A DNA stretch of 64,000 nt. Source: Balanoglossus misakiensis (Eukaryota > Hemichordata). Position numbers and translations under genes: made by a program. Below the pieces are notes generated by a model, which was given only the letters and a program-made list of their open reading frames with translations, was not told the DNA's origin and ran no database searches. Position 1 is the first letter of the stretch. Each line of letters begins with the position of its first letter. Location: assembly GCA_040954595.2 (NCBI GenBank), contig CM082587.2, positions 5,332,001-5,396,000 on the forward strand, in the 5' to 3' direction. Shown piece after piece: positions 25,737-37,600 of the stretch.

Positions 25737-27927
25737 TCATATTTCACGGAAAATTTCTTCTTTTTCTCGGTCTTCGAACATCTGCATGCATCTTTCCACC
25801 TCGGCCAGAGAGGCTTTGCCCTGGCTTGCTTTTGCCACCACTTCATCGACCGTCGCCATGTCGATATCTGACAAGTCCTCCCCTTGCGTGTCCGCGATGA
25901 ACTCTTTTAGGGTCAGCAAGTCGTCGTGGATGCCGTCCACATTCTGGAACCGCGGCAGTTTGGACACTTTGACGGCGAAGGTGAATCGAGCACCTGAGGT
26001 GAGAGAATAAATGTTGTGTATGACAGGAGTGAGTGTTTGTACAGTCAGAATTACTCAGGGTGGGGGTGGGGGTACTCTCATAGAAGACCTCCCCCTTGAA
26101 TCTACCCCCCCCCCCTCCCCCAGGCCGAAGAAATTGACCAGTCCCTAACCTTGAGTTAGAAGCAGGTAGAATTTCAACCAGAGGGGCTACACACCCTACT
26201 CAAATTTATTAAATTACCCCCCCCCCCCATACTTTTGCTCAAAAACATTTGAAAGCTCTTGAAACTTATACATACCATTTACCAGTGAGCTAGGTGGCCT
26301 TGCTGAATGCGGTATGGCACAGTTGAATACTGCTATCCGACCATACTTGGGCTTAATTGCCAGCACTGGTTCCAACATCTCATCAAAGAAGACAGTCTCT
26401 CCGTAATATTCCACCTGCAAGTGAAGGGAAACTCACCAAAGTTGAAGGAAAAAGTTACAGAAATAAAGTTCAAATCTTTGATACAAAAAAAGCCATAAGC
26501 TTAATATTACCTTCCAATCTTTGTTCAGGTACAACAAGAATGTGTACTCATCATCTGAGTGGGCACAGTCCAGGTGAATTTTACTGTGGTCAGAACCCCG
26601 GATGAGATTGCAGGTGACATCATAGGGCATGTGTCCCGTCTCACCAGTCACAAACTGAACCAGTTGCTGGGCAACAGCCCAGATCTGGGTCTTCACAAAT
26701 GTATATACTGGATATCCTGAAGCATGAAGTAAAAGTAAATCTTATTGAGGCCAACTGACGAATGGGGTTAAAACTCCTTTCTGGCTGTGGTATAACAAAG
26801 ACCAATCAATGCTAATGAGTGTCAGTTGGAAGGAATATTACTTCAGAAAAGGCATTCTGATCTAATTATCACCCAAACCATGTTCCAGATTCAACAAAAG
26901 TCTTGAGATGTTTAGTTATACATGTAGTATATACAGTACTGTGCTTTGAATTGTCTAAATACTAACCTGATGCCCAATAGACATTGTCAGATGAATCCAC
27001 AGGTTCGCTCTCTTGGTACGTAGCGTTGGCAACGATAAAATCCACCAATGCATCCAGAACCGACTTCTCTAATACGTCATCAAATATGTACACACCAGCG
27101 TCCCCACTGAGAGATGCCTTCTTCACTAAGAAATCCACGGGATCTATTTTCTTGGCCTCTCCAGGCGGAAAGTAGTACTCGTTTTCTGCAAGCGTTGTGA
27201 AGAATTCATCCTCTTTGATGCGCTCAGTCGTCTCTGCGTCTTGGCTTATTTGCTTGGAGCTGGTTGCTCTGACAACCAATACTTTACGTCCCCCGTTTGA
27301 GTTGATAGAGGGCGGTTTAACTGTGTAATTGGTCGGACAAGATACGATGACGATTCGCCCAGGTTTGGGGTGAACCACTTTGTGTGTCGCTGTGGGAGCA
27401 TGCAGCTGTACTCCACCGTAATCGTTTTTCTCATACTTTGAATTCAGAAACACAAAGGCAACGACTTCATTTTCATCCACACAGCTCTGCATAATTGTTT
27501 GATCCGTTCTCCACATACCGATTGCTTTCACTTCTCGAAGGTAAAAAGTGTCCCCCGTTCTTTCGGCCAGAAGTTCTCCAAGAAGGTGCCAAGTTTTTGT
27601 CCTCTTGAAATGATGGATTGGAAACCGGACTACCCACGGACCTTCTTGCGACCTGTCCTCGGAAAGACCAATTTCCAACTCGTGAAATGTAAAATGTCGA
27701 TACTGATCGACATCGAAGTCCCAGAAGAGGTAATTCGAGATATATCGGTTGAGATATCTCAACCTGGCTGCGGGGAAAGTTTGGTCCACCACTTCAACAA
27801 CCAAGTTCCCCGAACAAGCCTGGGGGTTCTTTGCGTCGTGGCACTCTTCTGTAAAAACGCCACTGTTACCAAACAGCAGTAGAACAAAGTAGAGAACAAC
27901 ATGGCAGAACAGGATCGGCGGCTTCAT
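25737..27927 (-). CDS. Secreted tandem 2OG-Fe(II) oxygenase-like protein, paralogue A
   Basis: Exons on the minus strand: 26967-27927, 26511-26716, 26276-26414, 25737-25993 (520 residues). Residues 1-22 or so are a hydrophobic signal peptide, so it should enter the secretory pathway. The C-terminal half carries a double-stranded beta-helix oxygenase core: His368-Leu-Asp370, then EYTFLLYLN, GETVFFDE, PKYGRIAVFN, distal His425 (IPHSARPP) and a candidate 2OG-binding Arg438. This matches the prolyl-hydroxylase-like 2OG-FeII_Oxy group. Residues about 100-220 repeat the same core (FVFLNS, YGGVQL, PKPGRIVIVSCP, KPPS), but the aligned metal ligands are Ile145, Gln147 and Tyr201, so that half should be inactive. 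An acidic helical tail of about 80 residues follows, with no KDEL-type signal. The substrate is unknown; prolyl or lysyl hydroxylation is only an inference from the fold. The stop is about 120 bp from the stomatin poly(A) signal. Confidence 0.85.
25994..26275 (-). other. Intron 3 of paralogue A, with poly-C tracts
   Basis: 282-bp intron with C-runs near 26106-26121 and 26217-26228. Its 3'-most 120 bp (about 26155-26275) is nearly identical to the matching end of the paralogue B intron (about 37025-37141), including the poly-C run. This shows that the two introns are homologous. Confidence 0.8.
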
Positions 27928-28069
27928 GATATGAAATTTTTGAACAAAAATTCACAACACAACTTCGAAAAAGTGCAGGATGACGATGATACGCTCGAGT
28001 CTGCCCACTGTGGTTTCGCCAGCTCCCCGCCACGAACACCAAAACTGCGAATGTAACCAAACTGGGTGC

Positions 28070-28075
28070 TTTATA
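28070..28075 (-). promoter_or_regulatory. TATA-like box upstream of paralogue A
   Basis: TATAAA on the minus strand about 145 bp upstream of the ATG at 27927, a plausible core promoter position if the 5'UTR is about 110 bp. No such box was identified at the same place upstream of paralogue B. Confidence 0.4.
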
Positions 28076-28691
28076 TCAGCAAAGTCTTCGCCTATCACAA
28101 CAATATAAAGTGCATTTAGAATCTTACGTGGAAAATACATTAACAAACGGTTCTTCCGGGTACGGGTGGATCTTTGATCCTTGGTTATTTGCATGTTGGG
28201 GGCGCTATATACTGCACAATATTCTCCCGGACAATAGGGCGGGGACGTGGGCGGGGACTCTCACTGCACACACCCCTATGTGTTTTACCAAGGAACTTCT
28301 GATGAATGTTTTTCACAACTTTAAGTGTAAGGTTATGATAGTACTATATGTGTGCCACGTCTATTATGTACTCCTCTTTGCTTCAGTTCAAGTATTTAAT
28401 AAACTCTTGTTTTTACAAGACCATACATCATCATGAAGAAAGACTTCATAAAAGTTGCTAATACTTCTTCGCATCTTTACCATTGATGACTCATCAGGGA
28501 AACTGGAGTGTGCAAAACCCAAAATCGAATGTAATCTCCAGTAACAGTTTATTTTGCAAATTCAAGGCCACTGATGCTCCAGCACATCGACGAAACTTGA
28601 TACAGATTCTAGAGACATAACACGTAAAAAACTACCCCCCCCCCTAAAAAACCCCCCACAAATTTTACAAAAAACATATTCGTAACTGTTG

Positions 28692-31600
28692 TCATATTTG
28701 ATGGAAAATTTCTTCTGTCTCCCTGTCTTCGAACATCTGGATACACTTCCTCAGTTCATCTGGTTCAACTTTGCCCTGGTCTATTTTCACCAACACTTCG
28801 TTGACCGCCGCCATGTCGACATCAGACAAGTCCTCCTCCCGTGTGTCTGTGATCAGCTCTTTTAAAGTGTCTATGCCGTCGTGGATGTCGTCCGTGGTCT
28901 TGAATCGGTCGAGTGTGGACACTTTGACAGCGAATGTGAATCGAGCGCCTGGAATTATGACGCAACAAATATAATGTGTAACAGAGTGATGGGAATATGG
29001 GTCAGTGATGGAAATAAATACACGATGTGCCGTCATCATGACTTTCTCCTTCGTGTCTGCAAGTAAAGCGTGCTACATGATTGTTTTTCATTTTACCAGA
29101 CTTTGCTCGCTCGTAATGGAAATAAAGATTTGAACACAATTAATTATAGTGTTCATACACGTTATATCACTGCGTGCCTGTTTGGTAGGTACATATGTTT
29201 AAAACATAATGTACACTTCCACCTAAGCCAATATCAGGGAAGCGTGTCATCGTCTGGAAAAGATTAGTATCAAAATGACCTCATCCATATAACCTGACCC
29301 AAGCCAGTAAATAACGACATTGTGTCCTTACTGTCTGTCAGGAAAATGCACTTTGCTAGCCCACTACTCACACCACTTTGGCCTTCCCCTCGTTATCCCT
29401 GAAATATTTGGAAGCCCGTGAAGATTTTCATGAGCTATAAGGCTGCATTCACAAACACCTCTGGAGGGGGGGGCAGGAGAATTGAGGGGGGGGGGATTTG
29501 AAAAAATTGAGGGTATGTAAGGGGGGGATTTGAAATAATTTAGGGACTGAAAGGGGGGGACTTGAAAACTTTAACGACTAAATATTTATTTTGAGTCCAC
29601 AAAAATGCAGTTTCGCGCCCTTTATTTTACAAAATTTTCTAATGTGGGAGGGGGACACCCCCTCCCACACCCACCCCCTCCATTCATCAACACCTTTCAA
29701 TCATTGACTGGTTTATCTAGTGTCCCAGATCAGGGGACTTGCCCCACCCCATGATAACTTTGAGCGGCGACGGTTAAATTTCTCCTCCCCAACATACCGG
29801 TAGTTGAGTTAATTTGCTTTTGCCGGGTTCATTAAAATGCAACTTTGAGCTCTGTATTTTAGAAAATTTTCTTACGTGGGAGGGGGACACCCCCTCCCAA
29901 ACCCACCCCCTTCAATTCTCGGTTTACAATGTCTCCCAACACAGAATACAAATATATGTACTTAAAAAATAAAAACAATGTTCAGTTTTAATACCCACTG
30001 ATGAGGGGAAAAATCAGCTTCAAATTCTTTTCATGGGAGCGCTGTTTTTCTTTTTACAAGATAGATAGGTGATGTGTTTTGCTCTGTGAAAGAAAATGGG
30101 GGGGGGGGATTTCAAAATTTTGGCAGTTCGGAAGGGGGGGATTTGAAAATATTGGCAGTTCGGAAGGGGGGCATGTGAAAATTAGCGGTAAAAAAAATTG
30201 AATTCTCCCGCCCCCCCCCCTCCAGAGGTGTTTGTGAATGCAGCCTAACCCATGGTTTTTGTCGGAAAATCACCAAATTTTGAAAAATCGCAAAGTCGAA
30301 AAATCGTCGATTTCTGAAGATTTTCATGAGCTATAACCCATGGTTTTTGTCGGAAAATCACCAAATTTTGAAAAATCGCAAAGTCGAAAAATCGTCGATT
30401 TCTGAAGATTTTCATGAGCTATAACCCATGGTTTTTGTCGGAAAATGACTAAATTTTGAAAATTCGCAAAGTCGAAAAATCGTCGATTTCTGAAGATTTT
30501 CATGAGCTATAACCCATGGTTTTTGTCGGAAAATCACCAAATTTTGAAAATTCGCAAAGTCGAAAAATCGTCGATTTCTGAAGATTTTCATGAGCTATAA
30601 CCCATGGTTTTTGTCGGAAAATCACCAAATTTTGAAAATTCGCAATGTCGAAAAATCGTCGATTTCTGAAGATTTTCATGAGCTATAACCCATGGTTTTT
30701 GTCGGAAAATCACCAAATTTTGAAAAATCGCAAAGTCGAAAAATCGTCGATTTCTGAAGATTTTCATGAGCTATAACCCATGGTTTTTGTCGGAAAATCA
30801 CCAAATTTTGAAAATTCGCAAAGTCGAAAAATCGTCGATTTCTGAAGATTTTCATGAGCTATAACCCATGGTTTTTGTCGGAAAATCACCAAATTTTGAA
30901 AATTCGCAAAGTCGAAAAATCGTCGATTTCTGAAGATTTTCATGAGCTATAACCCATGGTTTTTGTCGGAAAATCACCAAATTTTGAAAATTCGCAAAGT
31001 CGAAAAATCGTCGATTTCTGAAGATTTTCATGAGCTATAACCCATGGTTTTTGTCGGAAAATCACCAAATTTTGAAAATTCGCAAAGTCGAAAAATCGTC
31101 GATTTCTGAAGATTTTCATGAGCTATAACCCATGGTTTTTGTCGGAAAATGACTAAATTTTGAAAATTCGCAAAGTCGAAAAATCGTCGATTTCTGAAGA
31201 TTTTCATGAGCTATAACCCATGGTTTTTGTCGGAAAATCACCAAATTTTGAAAAATCGCAAAGTCGAAAAATCGTCGATTTCTGAAGATTTTCATGAGCT
31301 ATAACCCATGGTTTTTGTCGGAAAATCACCAAATTTTGAAAATTCGCAATGTCGAAAAATCGTCGATTTCTGAAGATTTTCATGAGCTATAACCCATGGT
31401 TTTTGTCGGAAAATCACCAAATTTTGAAAAATCGCAAAGTCGAAAAATCGTCGATTTCTGAAGATTTTCATGAGCTATAACCCATGGTTTTTGTCGGAAA
31501 ATCACCAAATTTTGAAAATTCGCAAAGTCGAAAAATCGTCGATTTCTGAAGATTTTCATGAGCTATAACCCATGGTTTTTGTCGGAAAATCACCAAATTT

Positions 31601-34600
31601 TGAAAATTCGCAAAGTCGAAAAATCGTCGATTTCTGAAGATTTTCATGAGCTATAACCCATGGTTTTTGTCGGAAAATCACCAAATTTTGAAAATTCGCA
31701 AAGTCGAAAAATCGTCGATTTCTGAAGATTTTCATGAGCTATAACCCATGGTTTTTGTCGGAAAATCACCAAATTTTGAAAATTCGCAAAGTCGAAAAAT
31801 CGTCGATTTCTGAAGATTTTCATGAGCTATAACCCATGGTTTTTGTCGGAAAATGACTAAATTTTGAAAATTCGCAAAGTCGAAAAATCGTCGATTTCTG
31901 AAGATTTTCATGAGCTATAACCCATGGTTTTTGTCGGAAAATCACCAAATTTTGAAAAATCGCAAAGTCGAAAAATCGTCGATTTCTGAAGATTTTCATG
32001 AGCTATAACCCATGGTTTTTGTCGGAAAATCACCAAATTTTGAAAAATCGCAAAGTCGAAAAATCGTCGATTTCTGAAGATTTTCATGAGCTATAACCCA
32101 TGGTTTTTGTCGGAAAATCACCAAATTTTGAAAATTCGCAATGTCGAAAAATCGTCGATTTCTGAAGATTTTCATGAGCTATAACCCATGGTTTTTGTCG
32201 GAAAATCACCAAATTTTGAAAATTCGCAAAGTCGAAAAATCGTCGATTTCTGAAGATTTTCATGAGCTATAACCCATGGTTTTTGTCGGAAAATCACCAA
32301 ATTTTGAAAATTCGCAAAGTCGAAAAATCGTCGATTTCTGAAGATTTTCATGAGCTATAACCCATGGTTTTTGTCGGAAAATCACCAAATTTTGAAAATT
32401 CGCAAAGTCGAAAAATCGTCGATTTCTGAAGATTTTCATGAGCTATAACCCATGGTTTTTGTCGGAAAATCACCAAATTTTGAAAATTCGCAATGTCGAA
32501 AAATCGTCGATTTCTGAAGATTTTCATGAGCTATAACCCATGGTTTTTGTCGGAAAATCACCAAATTTTGAAAATTCGCAAAGTCGAAAAATCGTCGATT
32601 TCTGAAGATTTTCATGAGCTATAACCCATGGTTTTTGTCGGAAAATCACCAAATTTTGAAAATTCGCAATGTCGAAAAATCGTCGATTTCTGAAGATTTT
32701 CATGAGCTATAACCCATGGTTTTTGTCGGAAAATCACCAAATTTTGAAAAATCGCAAAGTCGAAAAATCGTCGATTTCTGAAGATTTTCATGAGCTATAA
32801 CCCATGGTTTTTGTCGGAAAATCACCAAATTTTGAAAATTCGCAAAGTCGAAAAATCGTCGATTTCTGAAGATTTTCATGAGCTATAACCCATGGTTTTT
32901 GTCGGAAAATCACCAAATTTTGAAAATTCGCAAAGTCGAAAAATCGTCGATTTCTGAAGATTTTCATGAGCTATAACCCATGGTTTTTGTCGGAAAATCA
33001 CCAAATTTTGAAAATTCGCAAAGTCGAAAAATCGTCGATTTCTGAAGATTTTCATGAGCTATAACCCATGGTTTTTGTCGGAAAATCACCAAATTTTGAA
33101 AATTCGCAAAGTCGAAAAATCGTCGATTTCTGAAGATTTTCATGAGCTATAACCCATGGTTTTTGTCGGAAAATGACTAAATTTTGAAAATTCGCAAAGT
33201 CGAAAAATCGTCGATTTCTGAAGATTTTCATGAGCTATAACCCATGGTTTTTGTCGGAAAATCACCAAATTTTGAAAAATCGCAAAGTCGAAAAATCGTC
33301 GATTTCTGAAGATTTTCATGAGCTATAACCCATGGTTTTTGTCGGAAAATCACCAAATTTTGAAAAATCGCAAAGTCGAAAAATCGTCGATTTCTGAAGA
33401 TTTTCATGAGCTATAACCCATGGTTTTTGTCGGAAAATCACCAAATTTTGAAAATTCGCAATGTCGAAAAATCGTCGATTTCTGAAGATTTTCATGAGCT
33501 ATAACCCATGGTTTTTGTCGGAAAATCACCAAATTTTGAAAATTCGCAAAGTCGAAAAATCGTCGATTTCTGAAGATTTTCATGAGCTATAACCCATGGT
33601 TTTTGTCGGAAAATCACCAAATTTTGAAAAATCGCAAAGTCGAAAAATCGTCGATTTCTGAAGATTTTCATGAGCTATAACCCATGGTTTTTGTCGGAAA
33701 ATCACCAAATTTTGAAAATTCGCAATGTCGAAAAATCGTCGATTTCTGAAGATTTTCATGAGCTATAACCCATGGTTTTTGTCGGAAAATCACCAAATTT
33801 TGAAAATTCGCAATGTCGAAAAATCGTCGATTTCTGAAGATTTTCATGAGCTATAACCCATGGTTTTTGTCGGAAAATCACCAAATTTTGAAAATTCGCA
33901 AAGTCGAAAAATCGTCGATTTCTGAAGATTTTCATGAGCTATAACCCATGGTTTTTGTCGGAAAATCACCAAATTTTGAAAATTCGCAAAGTCGAAAAAT
34001 CGTCGATTTCTGAAGATTTTCATGAGCTATAACCCATGGTTTTTGTCGGAAAATCACCAAATTTTGAAAATTCGCAAAGTCGAAAAATCGTCGATTTCTG
34101 AAGATTTTCATGAGCTATAACCCATGGTTTTTGGTCGGAAAATCACCAAATTTTGAAAATTCGCAAAGTCGAAAAATCGTCGATTTCTGAAGATTTTCAT
34201 GAGCTATAACCCATGGTTTTTGTCGGAAAATCACCAAATTTTGAAAATTCGCAATGTCGAAAAATCGTCGATTTCTGAAGATTTTCATGAGCTATAACCC
34301 ATGGTTTTTGTCGGAAAATCACCAAATTTTGAAAATTCGCAATGTCGAAAAATCGTCGATTTCTGAAGATTTTCATGAGCTATAACCCATGGTTTTTGTC
34401 GGAAAATCACCAAATTTTGAAAATTCGCAAAGTCGAAAAATCGTCGATTTCTGAAGATTTTCATGAGCTATAACCCATGGTTTTTGTCGGAAAATCACCA
34501 AATTTTGAAAATTCGCAAAGTCGAAAAATCGTCGATTTCTGAAGATTTTCATGAGCTATAACCCATGGTTTTTGTCGGAAAATCACCAAATTTTGAAAAT

Positions 34601-37600
34601 TCGCAAAGTCGAAAAATCGTCGATTTCTGAAGATTTTCATGAGCTATAACCCATGGTTTTTGTCGGAAAATCACCAAATTTTGAAAATTCGCAAAGTCGA
34701 AAAATCGTCGATTTCTGAAGATTTTCATGAGCTATAACCCATGGTTTTTGTCGGAAAATCACCAAATTTTGAAAATTCGCAAAGTCGAAAAATCGTCGAT
34801 TTCTGAAGATTTTCATGAGCTATAACCCATGGTTTTTGTCGGAAAATCACCAAATTTTGAAAATTCGCAATGTCGAAAAATGGTCGATTTCTGAAGATTT
34901 TCATGAGCTATAACCCATGGTTTTTGTCGGAAAATCACCAAATTTTGAAAATTCGCAAAGTCGAAAAATCGTCGATTTCTGAAGATTTTCATGAGCTATA
35001 ACCCATGGTTTTTGTCGGAAAATCACCAAATTTTGAAAAATCGCAAAGTCGAAAAATCGTCGATTTCTGAAGATTTTCATGAGCTATAACCCATGGTTTT
35101 TGTCGGAAAATCACCAAATTTTGAAAATTCGCAAAGTCGAAAAATCGTCGATTTCTGAAGATTTTCATGAGCTATAACCCATGGTTTTTGTCGGAAAATC
35201 ACCAAATTTTGAAAATTCGCAAAGTCGAAAAATCGTCGATTTCTGAAGATTTTCATGAGCTATAACCCATGGTTTTTGTCGGAAAATCACCAAATTTTGA
35301 AAATTCGCAAAGTCGAAAAATCGTCGATTTCTGAAGATTTTCATGAGCTATAACCCATGGTTTTTGTCGGAAAATCACCAAATTTTGAAAATTCGCAATG
35401 TCGAAAAATCGTCGATTTCTGAAGATTTTCATGAGCTATAACCCATGGTTTTTGTCGGAAAATCACCAAATTTTGAAAATTCGCAAAGTCGAAAAATCGT
35501 CGATTTCTGAAGATTTTCATGAGCTATAACCCATGGTTTTTGTCGGAAAATCACCAAATTTTGAAAATTCGCAATGTCGAAAAATCGTCGATTTCTGAAG
35601 ATTTTCATGAGCTATAACCCATGGTTTTTGTCGAAAAATCACCAAATTTTGAAAATTCGCAATGTCGATTTCTGAAGATTTTCATGAGCTATAACCCATG
35701 GTTTTTGTCGGAAAATCACCAAATTTTGAAAATTCGCAAAGTCGAAAAATCGTCGATTTCTGAAGATTTTCATGAGCTATAACCCATGGTTTTTGTCGGA
35801 AAATCACCAAATTTTGAAAATTCGCAATGTCGAAAAATCGTCGATTTCTGAAGATTTTCATGAGCTATAACCCATGGTTTTTGTCGGAAAATCACCAAAT
35901 TTTGAAAAATCGCAAAGTCGAAAAATCGTCGATTTCTGAAGATTTTCATGAGCTATAACCCATGGTTTTTGTCGGAAAATCACCAAATTTTGAAAATTCG
36001 CAAAGTCGAAAAATCGTCGATTTCTGAAGATTTTCATGAGCTATAACCCATGGTTTTTGTCGGAAAATCACCAAATTTTGAAAATTCGCAATGTCGAAAA
36101 ATCGTCGATTTCTGAAGATTTTCATGAGCTATAACCCATGGTTTTTGTCGGAAAATCACCAAATTTTGAAAATTCGCAAAGTCGAAAAATCGTCGATTTC
36201 TGAAGATTTTCATGAGCTATAACCCATGGTTTTTGTCGGAAAATCACCAAATTTTGAAAATTCGCAATGTCGAAAAATCGTCGATTTCTGAAGATTTTCA
36301 TGAGCTATAACCCATGGTTTTTGTCGAAAAATCACCAAATTTTGAAAATTCGCAATGTCGATTTCTGAAGATTTTCATGAGCTATAACCCATGGTTTTTG
36401 TCGGAAAATCACCAAATTTTGAAAATTCGCAAAGTCGAAAAATCGTCGATTTCTGAAGATTTTCATGAGCTATAACCCATGGTTTTTGTCGGAAAATCAC
36501 CAAATTTTGAAAATTCGTAATGTCGAAAAATCGTCGATTTCTGAAGATTTTCATGAGCTATAACCCATGGTTTTTGTCGGAAAATCACCAAATTTTGAAA
36601 AATCGCAAAGTCGAAAAATCGTCGATTTCTGAAGATTTTCATGAGCTATAACCCATGGTTTTTGTCGGAAAATCACCAAATTTTGAAAATTCGCAATGTC
36701 GAAAAATCGTCGATTTCTGAAGATTTTCATGAGCTATAACCCATGGTTTTTGTCGGAAAATCACCAAATTTTGAAAATTCGCAAAGTCGAAAAATCGTCG
36801 ATTTCTGAAGATTTTCATGAGCTATAACCCATGGTTTTTGTCGGAAAATCACCAAATTTTGAAAATTCGCAGAGTCGAAAAATCGTCGAATTCTGAAGAT
36901 TTTCATGAGATATAACCCATGGTTTTTGTCGGAAAATGACCAAATTTTGAAAATTCCCGAAGTCGAAAAATCGTCGATTTTTGAAATCATGCATCTGACA
37001 CAGTAATGGCTTAGAATGAGTTTAAGTTAGAAGCATGGTAGAATTTCAACCAGAGGGGCTACACACCCTACTCGAATTTATTAAATTACCCCCCCCCCCT
37101 AAAAATACAAACATTTGGAAGCTCTTGAAACTTTTACATACCATTTATCAGCGAGCTAGGTGGCCTTGCTGAATGCGGTATAGCACAGTTAAACACTGCT
37201 ATCCGTCCATACTTGGGCTTAATTGCCAGCACTGGTTCCAACATCTCATCAAAGAAGACAGTCTCTCCGTAATATTCCACCTGCAAGAGAAGGGAAACTC
37301 ACCAAAGATGAGGGAAAAGTTACAGAAATAAATTTCCAATCTTTGATAAAAAAGGCCATAATCTTATTACCTTCCAATCTTTGTTCAGGTACAACAAGAA
37401 TGTGTACTCATCATCTGAGTGGCTGCAGTCCAGGTGAATTTTACTGTGATCAGAACCCCGGATGAGATTGCAGGTGACATCATAGGGCATGTGTCCCGTC
37501 TCACCAGTCACAAATTCAATCAGTTGCTGGGCAACCGCCCAAATGTTGGTCTTCACAAATGTGTGCAGGTGGTAACCTAAAAAAAAAAAACATTTAAAAA

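Noticed and set aside
36727-36990. 87-codon minus-strand open frame at the right edge of the satellite
   Set aside because: It is a read-through of degenerate 88-bp units. The unit length is not a multiple of three, so the frame changes every copy and no protein family is matched.
30246-36990. CRISPR-like array of regular repeats
   Set aside because: The whole 88-bp period is conserved, with no variable spacers, and the context is a eukaryotic intron. It is a tandem satellite.
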